Source of the DNA: Clostridiales bacterium | GTDB lineage: Bacteria > Bacillota > Clostridia > Christensenellales > Borkfalkiaceae | Direction: 5' to 3' | NCBI GenBank assembly: GCA_015069485.1 | Contig: SVIM01000003.1 | Coordinates: 1 to 64,000, forward strand | DNA length: 64,000 nucleotides | Shown here: positions 8,636 through 17,201 of the stretch, piece after piece | Layout of the letters: every line of letters begins with the position of its first letter | Position numbering within the stretch: the first letter of the stretch is position 1 | Made by a program: the position numbers and the translations under genes | The notes under the pieces: generated by a model | Database searches by the model: none | What the model was told of the DNA's origin: nothing | What the model saw: only the letters and a program-made list of their open reading frames with translations

Positions 8636-10027
8636 TTATTTTCTCTTCAAGCAAACGAGCGTTTCAACATGCTTGGTTTGCGGAAACATATCAAACGGCG
8701 TTATTTGCGTGATAGTATAGGGGGAATTAGGCGTTTTGCTCTTTACAAGCTGGCCGTGTTCACCCTCGCACAAGGTTCCGCATAACAGCCCCAAATCACG
8801 CGCCAAGGTAGAAGGATTGCACGAAACCAAAATAATTTTTTCCGGCTTTGCTGAAAGTATTGCCTTTATTACGGAACGCTCCATACCCTTTCGGGGCGGA
8901 TCGCACACCACTATTTTTTTTGCGCCTTGGGTGGCTTTTAAAATTTCGTCGATTTTATCTTCGACCTTGCCACAAAAGTTTATCATTTTATCTTGCAAGC
9001 CGTTTAATTCTTTAAGCTCGTTAGCGCACTCGGTTGCCTCTTTTATAATTTCCACACCGTACGCCCTTTGACATACCTTTGCGAGCATAGCGGTAAGCAT
9101 ACCGCCACCGCTGTATAAATCGAGCGCGACAGCCCCTTTTATGGAAGCCTGCTTTACTACCTCGGCGTAAAGCTTCGTTCTTACCCCGTTATTAACCTGC
9201 AAAAATGTATTTGCGCCCGCCTTAAATTTTATACCGCAATCTTCCGCCTCGAAAAAGCCTTCGCCGTGGGATATATGCCACTCTTTTCCAAAAATTACGT
9301 TGCTTTGCGAAGCGTTTATGTTTAAGCAAAAGGTAAAATTTTTAAAGCTTTTTTGCAAAATATTTATAAGGGGTTTTACGTTTACAACCCTTGTTGCAAC
9401 CAAAGTTATAATAAATTTTTCGTTAATTTCCCTTACTACTATATGCCTTAATTCGCCCTTTTTTGTAATTTCGTCGTAACCGCCGATACCCGTGTCGTTC
9501 ATATAAGAATATACTGCGTCTATAACCGTTTTAACCCACGCCGACTGAATTGCACAATCGGAAATAGGCACAATGCGGTGGCTGCGCTCTGCATAAAAGC
9601 CCAATATATTTTCGCCCTTGGCGTTTTTACCTATGGGCAGGGCAAGCTTGTTGCGGTAGCGCAGCTGGTTTTCGCCATATACGGTAGGTTCTACCTCTAC
9701 TTCTATTCCACCTATTTTTTGAAGACAATTTTGCACGAGCTGACGCTTAAAATCAAGCTGTGCCGAATAGCTTGCGTGTTGTAGCTGGCATCCACCACAC
9801 TTAAAATATTCGCCGCAGACGGGCGCAATACGCTCCGCCGACGGCGAAATAATGCTTTCTACTTTTCCGTAAGCTATTTTACCTTTAACCGAAAGCGCCT
9901 TAAATTGCACTTCTTCCCCCACAAGGCAGTTGGGGACGAACGCGACGAATTCGCCGCATTTTATTATGCCTTCTCCGTTTGTGCCGAGCGCAGAAACGAC
10001 GCCCGTATATACGCTGTTCTTTTGCAT
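8636..10027 (-). CDS. rlmD: 23S rRNA (uracil-C5)-methyltransferase, RlmD/RlmCD type
   Basis: The enzyme transfers a methyl group from SAM to C5 of uridine in 23S rRNA. The 463 residues show an N-terminal TRAM-like beta domain and an Fe-S cysteine cluster (CGEYFKCGGCQLQHASY). The class I methyltransferase core includes DLYSGGGMLT, VCDPPRKGM and the catalytic SCNPSTLARDL. In Firmicutes one enzyme often modifies two positions (RlmCD), and which applies here cannot be told. It starts 8 nt after the stop of the membrane-protein gene and probably shares its transcript. Confidence 0.93.
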   Translation of the reverse strand: MQKNSVYTGVVSALGTNGEGIIKCGEFVAFVPNCLVGEEVQFKALSVKGKIAYGKVESIISPSAERIAPVCGEYFKCGGCQLQHASYSAQLDFKRQLVQNCLQKIGGIEVEVEPTVYGENQLRYRNKLALPIGKNAKGENILGFYAERSHRIVPISDCAIQSAWVKTVIDAVYSYMNDTGIGGYDEITKKGELRHIVVREINEKFIITLVATRVVNVKPLINILQKSFKNFTFCLNINASQSNVIFGKEWHISHGEGFFEAEDCGIKFKAGANTFLQVNNGVRTKLYAEVVKQASIKGAVALDLYSGGGMLTAMLAKVCQRAYGVEIIKEATECANELKELNGLQDKMINFCGKVEDKIDEILKATQGAKKIVVCDPPRKGMERSVIKAILSAKPEKIILVSCNPSTLARDLGLLCGTLCEGEHGQLVKSKTPNSPYTITQITPFDMFPQTKHVETLVCLKRK

Positions 10028-10034
10028 ATTAAAC

Positions 10035-10586
10035 CTACTTTTTAATTTTGTAAACGAAGGCGTTTACCACCTTTTGCGCCCTTATAATAACCGCGTCGTA
10101 CACGATAAAGAAAATAGTGCCGCCTATGGGAATTGCTAGCCATATATATTCGTTTAAAAAGGAAAAAAGCTCGTTTTGAGAAGAGCCGATTACCCCGCCT
10201 AAAACGAGATAGTAAGCCACGAAAAGCGTTGCGCAAAACCAAATATCTTTTATTATAAAGGCTAAAATTTTGTTGATTTTAAAACGGGTAGCAAGGGCGT
10301 TTGCTAAGGGATGAAGCCCAAAAAACATTATAAACGGAACAAGCACCCATCCCCTTGCGCTTGCGCCTAAAATAAGCGTTAAAATGCAAGTTCCTAAATA
10401 CGCCAAGGCGTTGCCCAAATAAAAGCTTTTGGAAAGGGGGAGCATTAAAAATACAGAGCCCATTAAGTAGCCCGTTGCCAAAAGGTAGGGGTTAAGCGTA
10501 CCAAGGTATAAAAATATTACCGCAAGCGCGCAAGATATTGCCGAAAGCGTTATTTGAAAGGATTTTGAATATTTATTGTTTGACAT
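10035..10586 (-). CDS. Integral membrane protein, five or six helices
   Basis: The 183-residue protein is almost wholly membrane: hydrophobic stretches near residues 12-33, 37-55, 58-82, 85-100, 112-135 and 145-165, with a basic tail ending in KIKK. The repeated AISCALAVIFLYLG-type start and overall size recall small ECF-transporter substrate-binding (S) components, but no diagnostic motif is seen, so I leave it as hypothetical. It lies 8 nt before rlmD and is likely the first gene of that operon. Confidence 0.7.
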   Translation of the reverse strand: MSNNKYSKSFQITLSAISCALAVIFLYLGTLNPYLLATGYLMGSVFLMLPLSKSFYLGNALAYLGTCILTLILGASARGWVLVPFIMFFGLHPLANALATRFKINKILAFIIKDIWFCATLFVAYYLVLGGVIGSSQNELFSFLNEYIWLAIPIGGTIFFIVYDAVIIRAQKVVNAFVYKIKK

Positions 10587-10601
10587 ATTAAAAAAGCCTG
10601 T

Positions 10602-11050
10602 TACGGTGAGCGAGCAACGGGGCGTTGCATCCCGATATCTTTATTGCTTGATTAAAACGCACGCCTGTCACCCGTCAAACGGAAACGAGCATTTTGCAAG
10701 GGAGTTTACTTTGCGTAAATGACCGAAGCAAAAGCGGAGCTTGACGAAGTAGTGCGTGTTAGCGTGCTCGTTACACACTTACTATGGGTAAGTGAATAAA
10801 AACTTTAGAGTTGCGAGCAAGACAAGGCACGCGAGGCTTTATTAAGGGAGCGTACAATGAAGTACGCGACCGAAAATAAAACGCAAGCGCAACGCAGTAT
10901 TGCGTGCTCGTTACACACTTACTATGGGTAAGTGAATAAAAACTTTAGAGTTGCGAGCAAGACAAGGCGCGCGAGGCTTTATTAAGGGAGCGTACAATGA
11001 AGTACGCAACCGAAAATAAAACGCAAGCGCAACGCAGTATTGCGAAGCAA
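10602..11050. repeat. Two tandem 140-bp repeats with a diverged partial copy
   Basis: This gene-free stretch holds two head-to-tail copies of a 140-bp unit (10762-10901 and 10902-11041). They differ at only two positions (10829/10969 and 10868/11008). Each has ACACTTACTATGGGTAAGTG, an inverted repeat around CTTAC/GTAAG, and GCGTAC-AATGA-AGTACGC. A third, strongly diverged copy seems to cover about 10698-10761 (AGGGAG, GACCGAAG, AGTAGTGCG in the same order). No reading frame is plausible in it. Near-identity of the copies points to recent duplication. Confidence 0.85.
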
Positions 11051-11061
11051 ATATAAGGTTT

Positions 11062-11733
11062 TTAGCAGTTGCAAAGACTATTGCACATACAATTTAAGCA
11101 AGCGTTTAACGCGCAACATTCTACGCAAGAGCCACACATACTACCGCCCATTTGATCTTCTTCAGGGGTGGACATATTTTGCCCTTGGTAAACGCCTTGA
11201 CGGGAATTTTCGTTATAGTCGCTTTGGGCGTTATTAGCGTTACGCGCGTTGTTCGCATCATAATTTATTTTATCTACGAGCTTGCGATACGCTTCTTTGT
11301 ATTTTTCGTTGTCGGGCTCTATTTTAATGGCAATTTCAAGCTGTTTTTTACTTTCGTTTATCCAGTTCTTTTTATAGAACAACACGCTTTGCAAATAGTG
11401 CCATCTTGCGCCCCTTTCGTTAAAGGCGTCTAATTTTCTTTGCGCTTCTACAAGCTCGCCCATTTTTATTAATTCTTCAACGTGGTCGAAAGCGGAGGAT
11501 GACGCCCCTTGCTCCCCACCTCCAACGCTGCCTTCCTTTTCGGCAAGCTCGTTTATAAGCTCGTTATAAGCCGTTTCGATTTTAGTAAGCATTATTGCGG
11601 CGTTATTTCCCACTTCGCCGTCGGCAAAGCGTTCTTCTAAATATTTTGCGCGCAAGGCTTCGTACGCCTGTTTTATTTCTGCCTTGGTTGCGCCTTCTTC
11701 AAGCCCTAAAATGCTTAAATTGCGTTTATTCAT
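11062..11733 (-). CDS. J-domain/TPR-like protein with a cysteine-rich tail
   Basis: Residues 1-65 resemble a J domain: LSILGLEEGATKAEIKQAYEALR, then a helix with MLTKIETAYNELINEL. The HPD tripeptide expected between the helices is not seen, so Hsp70 stimulation is doubtful. A TPR-like helical middle (EAQRKLDAFNERGARWHYLQSVLFYKKNW) is followed by a low-complexity Asn-rich linker. The last 25 residues contain eight cysteines in CGSC, ECC and CNC-type pairs, suggesting metal binding or lipidation. The start codon overlaps the end of the upstream DUF5685 gene by 8 nt, indicating translational coupling and a joint function. Confidence 0.75.
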   Translation of the reverse strand: MNKRNLSILGLEEGATKAEIKQAYEALRAKYLEERFADGEVGNNAAIMLTKIETAYNELINELAEKEGSVGGGEQGASSSAFDHVEELIKMGELVEAQRKLDAFNERGARWHYLQSVLFYKKNWINESKKQLEIAIKIEPDNEKYKEAYRKLVDKINYDANNARNANNAQSDYNENSRQGVYQGQNMSTPEEDQMGGSMCGSCVECCALNACLNCMCNSLCNC

Positions 11734-12595
11734 CTTTCACATCCTTTTCGCCTTTACTTTTGCCGTAAAAAAGCGTTCTCGTTTTTAAGGGTATGCCCCT
11801 TAAGATTATATTATCCAACAAATCGTGATTAAAATAAAATTTTATATTTGCAAGGTTTTGGCGCATATCGGCAAAAATTTCGTTAAAAACGAATTTAATT
11901 TCCTCTTCGCCCACCTTAACGGCTTGCGCCTTGCTTTGGCATTTGTAAACGTTATAAAATACGTTAAAGTTTTTGTTTTTTACATCCTTATCGTAATCGT
12001 CTAACGCGTCGATAAGATAAACCCACTTGCCCAAATCGTAAAACAGCTTAGAGGTGCAAGGCGTTGCAAATTCCTTTAAAATATATTCCGAAAGGTATTG
12101 CATCATTAACGCGCTAGGTTCAGCGGCTTGGTCTAAAACGCTACAATTTTGCCTTTCAAGCTCTGCCTGCGCCTTTAACTGCGTAGAAATTATTTCGATA
12201 ACCTGCGGGTGCGCCTTGTGCGCTTTTTTATAACCGCCTTTATATAAAAAGCGAATTGCCCCCTTAATATCCCCGTCCGATTTATCGTCGCAAAGCTTAT
12301 AATAGGAAAGAACGGTATTTATATAGCCCATTAAAACGGTAAGATCGTCTGCTTCCGCAATAGGGCGTTTTTTTAAGGGGTGCAAAATGCAGCGGCTTTT
12401 TTTAATGGTTACGTCCTGCCCCATAACGTTGTGCACAAGGGCGGAAATAAAGGTTAAATCGTAAGTAAGCGCCGTTCTGCACAAATTTCCGCAGCCCTTT
12501 TTAATGCCCATACAAAGACCGCAATACATTGCCTTATACAAGGTTTCGTCCTTTATAAAAAGATACGGCCTGTCGGGACTGATATATCCAAACAT
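11726..12595 (-). CDS. DUF5685 family protein
   Basis: The 289-residue protein begins MFGYISPDRPYLFIKDETLYKAMYCGLCMG, which is typical of this domain of unknown function. Cysteines in YCGLC, CGNLC and RCILHPL suggest a metal site. The rest is helical, and ALDDYDKDVKNKNFN recalls an Asp-rich metal motif of isoprenoid-synthase-like folds, which is only a resemblance. There is no signal peptide. It overlaps the J-domain-like gene (ATG inside its 3' end). The same pairing is known in other Clostridia, which supports a two-protein unit of unknown role. Confidence 0.8.
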   Translation of the reverse strand: MFGYISPDRPYLFIKDETLYKAMYCGLCMGIKKGCGNLCRTALTYDLTFISALVHNVMGQDVTIKKSRCILHPLKKRPIAEADDLTVLMGYINTVLSYYKLCDDKSDGDIKGAIRFLYKGGYKKAHKAHPQVIEIISTQLKAQAELERQNCSVLDQAAEPSALMMQYLSEYILKEFATPCTSKLFYDLGKWVYLIDALDDYDKDVKNKNFNVFYNVYKCQSKAQAVKVGEEEIKFVFNEIFADMRQNLANIKFYFNHDLLDNIILRGIPLKTRTLFYGKSKGEKDVKDE

Positions 12596-12680
12596 AAATT
12601 CTCCAATTAGGTGGCTACTATGCCTTAATTATTAAAAGGGATAAGCTTTATTATGCCCCGTTACGGTATGCGTAAAAGCC

Positions 12681-13682
12681 TTAAAGCTGATAAAAGCCTA
12701 TCTTTTTATAAACCTTTGAAAGCGTGCGCCTTGCCGCCTTATAGGCTGCTTCGCCGCCCTTTAAAAGCACGGAGTCAAGGTATTTTTTATCTGCTAAAAG
12801 CCTTGCCTGCTCTGCCTGAATAGGCGCAAGCTTATCGGCAACGACTTCGCCTACCGCTAATTTAAAGTCGCCGTAGCCCTTACCCTCAAAGTCTGCCTCT
12901 GCCTGCTGAATAGTTTTTTCCGAGAATACGGAATAGATAGACAAAAGGTTGCTTACGCCGGGCTTGTTTTCGGGGTCGTATTTTACGAGCATTTCGCTAT
13001 CGGTTACCGCGCGCTTAAATTTGCGGAGTATAGTATCCCTATCGTCCGTCATAAAAATTGCGCCGTTGGGGTTTTCACCCGATTTAGACATCTTTTTTAA
13101 AGGCTCTTGCAAGTCGTTAATCTTTGCGCCAACCTTTTGGTAAACGGCTTCGGGCACGGTAAAAGTGGGGGAATATATATTATTGAAGCGGTTTGCAATA
13201 TCGCGAGTAATTTCAAGGTGCTGGCGTTGGTCGATACCTACGGGCACTACGTCCGCTTGATATAAAAGGATATCCGCCGCCATTAAAACGGGGTAGTCCA
13301 TTAAACCCATATTAATATTATCGGCGTGTTTTGAAGACTTATCCTTAAACTGCGTCATTCTTTCCATTTCGCCAACGTAGGTAAAGGTGTTTAGCACCCA
13401 CGCAAGCTCGGCATGGCAGGGCACGTGCGACTGTAAGTATAGGGTACATTTTTCAGGGTCAACGCCACAGGCTATATAAAGCGCCAAAAGCGCGAGCGTT
13501 TTTTGCCTTAATTCCGCAGGGTTTTGCCTAACGGTTATAGCGTGCATATTTGCGATTGCATAAAAGCAGTCGTATTCGTCCTGCAAGGCTACCCAATTTT
13601 TAATTGCGCCCAAATAGTTGCCGATAGTTAAGTTGTTGGTAGGCTGAACAGCCGAGTATAAGATTTTTTTAGTTTTTTCCAT
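12681..13682 (-). CDS. trpS: Tryptophanyl-tRNA synthetase
   Basis: This class I synthetase charges tRNA-Trp. The 333 residues match the bacterial length. The HIGH-type signature is present as NLTIGNYLGA near residues 17-26 and the KMSKS loop as KKMSKSGENP near 200. Other family blocks include VPVGIDQRQHLEITRDIA and YPVLMAADILLYQADVV. The first signature begins AVQPTNNL rather than the more usual GxxPTGxLHLG, a mild deviation. No T-box leader is visible in the 5' region on the minus strand. Confidence 0.95.
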   Translation of the reverse strand: MEKTKKILYSAVQPTNNLTIGNYLGAIKNWVALQDEYDCFYAIANMHAITVRQNPAELRQKTLALLALYIACGVDPEKCTLYLQSHVPCHAELAWVLNTFTYVGEMERMTQFKDKSSKHADNINMGLMDYPVLMAADILLYQADVVPVGIDQRQHLEITRDIANRFNNIYSPTFTVPEAVYQKVGAKINDLQEPLKKMSKSGENPNGAIFMTDDRDTILRKFKRAVTDSEMLVKYDPENKPGVSNLLSIYSVFSEKTIQQAEADFEGKGYGDFKLAVGEVVADKLAPIQAEQARLLADKKYLDSVLLKGGEAAYKAARRTLSKVYKKIGFYQL

Positions 13683-13844
13683 ATTTTTTACCTTAATATA
13701 CCTAAAATTGCGCGCTTATATTTAAAAACCTGCGCAATTTATAATTTATCATTATAAATTATAGCGTAAGTTAGCAAAAATGTAAAGAATTTACTGTCGC
13801 TTTATTTTTTTATCACCTATATTTAAGAAGTTTATCACAAAATA

Positions 13845-13964
13845 GCGCCGAGCTGTTGCTCGGCGCAAGTGGAATTCACGCTACGCGTGAGTTAAATTCT
13901 CTACGCGAGTGAAATTTGCGGTAAACGCAAGTGAAATTCGTTCTGCGAACGAGTTGCGGTGGAA
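13845..13964. repeat. Hairpin plus GTGAAATT-hairpin repeat array (array 1)
   Basis: A GCGCCGAGC/GCTCGGCGC hairpin (13845-13866) is followed by about four ~20-nt units. Each is AGTGAAATT or a variant followed by a short inverted repeat whose sequence changes from unit to unit (CACGC/GCGTG, TGCG/CGCA, CGTTC/GAACG). The fixed part with a variable but self-complementary part is the same layout as array 2 at 38903. The rest of the 13683-14030 gap holds only AT-rich sequence and the terminator at 13982. Confidence 0.75.
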
Positions 13965-13981
13965 TTGTTTTAAGCGAGAAA

Positions 13982-14016
13982 AAGCCGCGGGCGTTATTTT
14001 TAAACGCTCGCGGCTT
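13982..14016 (-). terminator. Terminator of lipoprotein gene A
   Basis: A 14-bp stem AAGCCGCGGGCGTT / AACGCTCGCGGCTT lies 15 nt past the stop codon. Nearly the same hairpin follows lipoprotein B (16481) and the pseudogene (58526). Confidence 0.85.
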
Positions 14017-14030
14017 AACAGTTTATAAAA

Positions 14031-14522
14031 TTACATATAATTCATAAGAACATATAATTGCAACGTTTCCGGCCTATACAGCATAAATAATTCATCCCAG
14101 TCTCCAACAAGCTTCCAACAGTATTCCCATTCCCAATTAAAAGCGTAGTCTTGATTAAAGGTTTCTCCTTCTCTTTCTAAATCTGCTATCAACCATCCAA
14201 AAAACTGATTAAACTCATCTTTAAACTCTTCGCTTTCTTCATACGAAAAATCTGCAATAAATTCCGTAGGTTCTTCCTCAAAAGTAAAAACGCAATATCT
14301 TCCACCGTCACTAGGAAAGCCAATACAACTTTCATAATAATTCATTTTTGCTCCTTCTGGTATTTGCACTTCCCACCCGTCAAACATATATGATTTAGCG
14401 TCTTCAATCGTTGGACCATATAATATATTTAATATATCACAACCCGTAGCGCTAAATAGCACGCCAATAAGCAATATAACAGCCAAAAAACGAGTTTTTA
14501 AACTAATTTTCGTACATATCAT
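14031..14522 (-). CDS. Small lipoprotein A (paralogous family)
   Basis: The 163-residue precursor has a basic N-terminus, a hydrophobic stretch and the lipobox SATGC with Cys28, followed by DILNILYGPT. The mature part is acidic and aromatic (EEEPTEFIADFSYEESEEF; NQDYAFNWEWEYCWK). The function is unknown. It is clearly paralogous to the protein at 16529 (same DILNILYGPT, IADFSYEESEE and ETFNQDYAFNWEWEYCWK blocks) and to the pseudogene at 58566. It lies 32 nt downstream of the 607-residue secreted protein, so it is probably co-transcribed with it. Confidence 0.8.
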   Translation of the reverse strand: MICTKISLKTRFLAVILLIGVLFSATGCDILNILYGPTIEDAKSYMFDGWEVQIPEGAKMNYYESCIGFPSDGGRYCVFTFEEEPTEFIADFSYEESEEFKDEFNQFFGWLIADLEREGETFNQDYAFNWEWEYCWKLVGDWDELFMLYRPETLQLYVLMNYM

Positions 14523-14554
14523 AAAACACTCCTTTAATAATTTATTTCTTTTAA

Positions 14555-16378
14555 TTATTGCGTATACATAACGTTCATAGTGCCATTTACATTTAGCCCA
14601 TCTGCATATGAAATAACACGCACACCGTTTATTGTATAACTAACAGCTATTGTTGTTGCAGCCCAATTTTCTTTAATACCAACCTCCTTTGTTTTGCCTT
14701 TTAATATAGTTACAGTGTTTGGATTATTTAGATTATCCCAATTTTGCGCGTCACTTTTAAAGCACATTTTAGTGTTGTATGTAACACTCAAATCTCTATC
14801 AGTTGGATTGGTAATATTTATATACCAAGTACTCCCCTCTTTTTTGGAAATGGCTAATTTCAAATAATGATAAAACGAGTTACTGCTAACGTTCATTGTG
14901 CAGTTTTCATTAATTTGATTTGCGTAGTAAACAAATCTTTGTATTCCGCTTTTTAAACTTATAGCTAAATACGGAGCAAGATAATTTTCTTGTATAGATA
15001 TAATATCACTTTTACCGCTTTCTAAGTAAAAACTTTCCGTGTTTAAAAGATTAAGCCAATTTTTTGCATCGTTTTCAAAGCACATTAGTTCATTATATTC
15101 CACTTCCATTCTACTAGAATATGTATTTGTAACTTTTACAATCCACTTGTCGCCATTTTTGCCGAGTAAGTTTATCGTTCCATAATCTTGACAAGCTAAC
15201 TCTTTAACATATTGGCTAATTTCACCTGCGCCACTAAGATTATCAGCGCACGTTATATAACGCTTTGTTCCTATTACCTTGCTTATTGCTATATGCGTAG
15301 CTGTTAAATATTGTGAAATATTTACCTCTATACTACCCCCATTTGCTGAAAGCAATTCATAATTAACGTCTTTTAATCCCGTCCAATTATTTGCATCGCT
15401 ACTATTACACATATTTTTGTTGTACAACGCATATGCCGACGAATCCCCGTAATTCGTTATTTTTATTTTCCAAGAACCGTCGTCATTTTTTTGCAAATTT
15501 TCTACTCTAAAATATTTTCCTACGTCAAGCGTTATATCGATTTTATATGGTATAAGCACCCCAGCATTTTGAGCTTTATAAAGTTGATCTATTACCGCCT
15601 GCTCTATGCCTTCTAAATAAGGTTCGTTACCGTAGTCGTAAGTATCTGAAATAGTTATTTCCTTGCTGTTTGCATTAGGTTTGCTATAAGTAAACCTTTT
15701 AATTGAATAATACAAATCATTCCCATTTACCGTACCATCTTTTTGATACTCGCTGCCGCCACTTACATTTGAACCCAAAGCAAAACTGTACGTTAAATCT
15801 GAAGACATTATACGGTAACGATAAACTGGCACATAACTAGAATCTTTTACTGTATTATCATCCATATGAGTAAGGAGTTCAGCAGCGAGCCGATATCCTC
15901 CAATATTGAAATATGCTATCGCCGCACTAATAACTAAAGAATAGTCGTTAGATTCTTCATTTTCGGACGCTAAAGCTATACTTGAATTTTGATAATCAAC
16001 AATCAGTTGCTCTGTTTTGTTTATTAAGTTTTGTATTTTAATTACTTCATCTTCTGCTGTTGTAGTCGCAAGTAATTCTTCGTACTCTTCTTTTTGCTTT
16101 TGTAACTCTGTTAAAACGTTTGTGCCAACTTCTGATAGAGTTTCTTCTATAAACGCAACTACAGAATTACTATCTTCAAACATATCATTCGTCGCGTTTG
16201 ATTCTTTTTCCTCAACTAAAGCTAAAAATTCTTCTCGTTGAGAGGCTTGTTGCAATTGTTTTGAACTAATACTGTCAGCTTTAGCAATTTGCGTTTCAAA
16301 TTTTGGCAATAAAGATATTAAAATACTTAATAACATAATCACTGCACACAAAACACTAATTTTTCTTTTCGTATTCAT
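14555..16378 (-). CDS. Secreted protein with three to four internal repeats
   Basis: The 607-residue protein starts with a signal peptide (KRKISVLCAVIMLLSILISLLP), with possible cleavage near residue 34. A Gln/Glu-rich helical region, predicted coiled coil, spans residues 40-130. From about residue 280 a ~90-residue unit repeats three to four times. Each has a strand-rich part, a core like MCFKSDAQNWDNL (also MCNSSDANNWTGL and MCFENDAKNWLNL), a stretch like AISKVIG, and YADGLNVNGTMNV. No catalytic motif or cell-wall anchor (LPxTG) is visible. It is probably an extracellular binding protein. Lipoprotein A follows on the same strand, and its own promoter is at 16414-16442. Confidence 0.75.
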   Translation of the reverse strand: MNTKRKISVLCAVIMLLSILISLLPKFETQIAKADSISSKQLQQASQREEFLALVEEKESNATNDMFEDSNSVVAFIEETLSEVGTNVLTELQKQKEEYEELLATTTAEDEVIKIQNLINKTEQLIVDYQNSSIALASENEESNDYSLVISAAIAYFNIGGYRLAAELLTHMDDNTVKDSSYVPVYRYRIMSSDLTYSFALGSNVSGGSEYQKDGTVNGNDLYYSIKRFTYSKPNANSKEITISDTYDYGNEPYLEGIEQAVIDQLYKAQNAGVLIPYKIDITLDVGKYFRVENLQKNDDGSWKIKITNYGDSSAYALYNKNMCNSSDANNWTGLKDVNYELLSANGGSIEVNISQYLTATHIAISKVIGTKRYITCADNLSGAGEISQYVKELACQDYGTINLLGKNGDKWIVKVTNTYSSRMEVEYNELMCFENDAKNWLNLLNTESFYLESGKSDIISIQENYLAPYLAISLKSGIQRFVYYANQINENCTMNVSSNSFYHYLKLAISKKEGSTWYINITNPTDRDLSVTYNTKMCFKSDAQNWDNLNNPNTVTILKGKTKEVGIKENWAATTIAVSYTINGVRVISYADGLNVNGTMNVMYTQ

Positions 16379-16413
16379 ATAGAATCTCCTAAATAAATTA
16401 AATTATTAGATTT

Positions 16414-16442
16414 ATTTTACTGTATTTTGTTAATATTGTCAA
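16414..16442 (-). promoter_or_regulatory. Promoter of the secreted repeat protein
   Basis: On the minus strand TTGACA (16437-16442), 17 nt, TAAAAT (16414-16419). An AGGAG ribosome site precedes the start. Confidence 0.75.
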
Positions 16443-16480
16443 CAAAATTAACCCTAGATAGTTTTTTAGAGCTAAGAAAA

Positions 16481-16515
16481 AAGCCGCGAGCGTTAAAAAA
16501 TAACGCTCGCGGCTT
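16481..16515 (-). terminator. Terminator of lipoprotein gene B
   Basis: A 15-bp stem AAGCCGCGAGCGTTA / TAACGCTCGCGGCTT lies 13 nt past the stop. It shares sequence, including the adjoining AACAGTTTATAAA, with the terminator at 13982. Confidence 0.88.
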
Positions 16516-16528
16516 AACAGTTTATAAA

Positions 16529-17023
16529 CTACATAAAATTCTCACACACGTATAATTGCAACGTTTCCGGTCTATATATCAATATCAAGGTATCCTCGTC
16601 AGCGTCAATCATTTTCCAACAGTATTCCCATTCCCAATTAAAAGCGTAGTCTTGATTAAAGGTTTCGCCTTCCCTTTCTAAACCGGTTAAAATACATTCT
16701 ATAGCCGAATTAAATTTTTCCTTTAATTCTTCACTTTCTTCATACGAAAAATCTGCAATATATTCCGTAGGCTCTTGTTCATAAGAAATAACGTAATAAT
16801 GGTCGTTGTCAAGGAAGTGGCTTCCGTGCACCCTATATTGCAATGTTCCGCCTTGGGGTAATTGAACGGAAAAATTGTTATCTATAACTTCGTAAACATC
16901 TTCAAATGTCGGGCCGTATAAAATATTTAATATATCACAACCCGTAGCGCCAAAAAGAATTGTTACAAGCAAAATAAGCGCCAAACAATAAGCTGCCACA
17001 CTAATTTTTCTTTTTGTTTTCAT
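16529..17023 (-). CDS. Small lipoprotein B (paralogous family)
   Basis: The 164-residue precursor has a signal peptide and lipobox GATGC followed by DILNILYGPTFED. The mature domain resembles lipoprotein A: VQLPQGGTLQYR, SYEQEPTEYIADFSYEESEELKEKF, EGETFNQDYAFNWEWEYCWK and IYRPETLQLYV. The central variable region differs most, while the C-terminal block is nearly identical even at DNA level, suggesting recent duplication or conversion. A promoter (17056-17084) and own terminator make it a self-contained transcription unit. Function is unknown; surface location is inferred from the lipobox. Confidence 0.82.
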   Translation of the reverse strand: MKTKRKISVAAYCLALILLVTILFGATGCDILNILYGPTFEDVYEVIDNNFSVQLPQGGTLQYRVHGSHFLDNDHYYVISYEQEPTEYIADFSYEESEELKEKFNSAIECILTGLEREGETFNQDYAFNWEWEYCWKMIDADEDTLILIYRPETLQLYVCENFM

Positions 17024-17055
17024 ATTTGTTCTCCTTTAATTATTAATTTGCGTTT

Positions 17056-17084
17056 ATTTTATCATATTTTGCCATTTTTGTCAA
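17056..17084 (-). promoter_or_regulatory. Promoter of lipoprotein gene B
   Basis: Minus-strand TTGACA (17079-17084), 17-nt spacer, TAAAAT (17056-17061). The -35 box lies inside the 111-bp repeat that recurs at 58842. Confidence 0.8.
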
Positions 17085-17182
17085 GAAAATAGATAGAGGA
17101 AATAGGTTAAAATTACCGCACAAACATAATTGCGGTAAAGACCGTAAAATAAGCCGTGGCCGTTATTTTTTCGCCCACGGCT
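17072..17182. repeat. 111-bp repeat, copy 1 (same as 58842-58952)
   Basis: The segment is identical to 58842-58952 except for one base (17160 C versus 58930 G). It contains a TTACCGCA/TGCGGTAA hairpin (17113-17138) and the AAGCCGTGG...CCACGGCTT terminator hairpin (17151-17183) of thrC. The single difference creates a C-C mismatch in this copy's terminator stem. It also holds the -35 box of lipoprotein B. Confidence 0.9.
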
Positions 17183-17201
17183 TAATATAAATTATATGCA
17201 A

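Noticed and set aside
13683..13800. T-box leader ahead of trpS
   Set aside because: No AGGGTGGNACCGCG or specifier hairpin was found; the region is plain AT-rich sequence.
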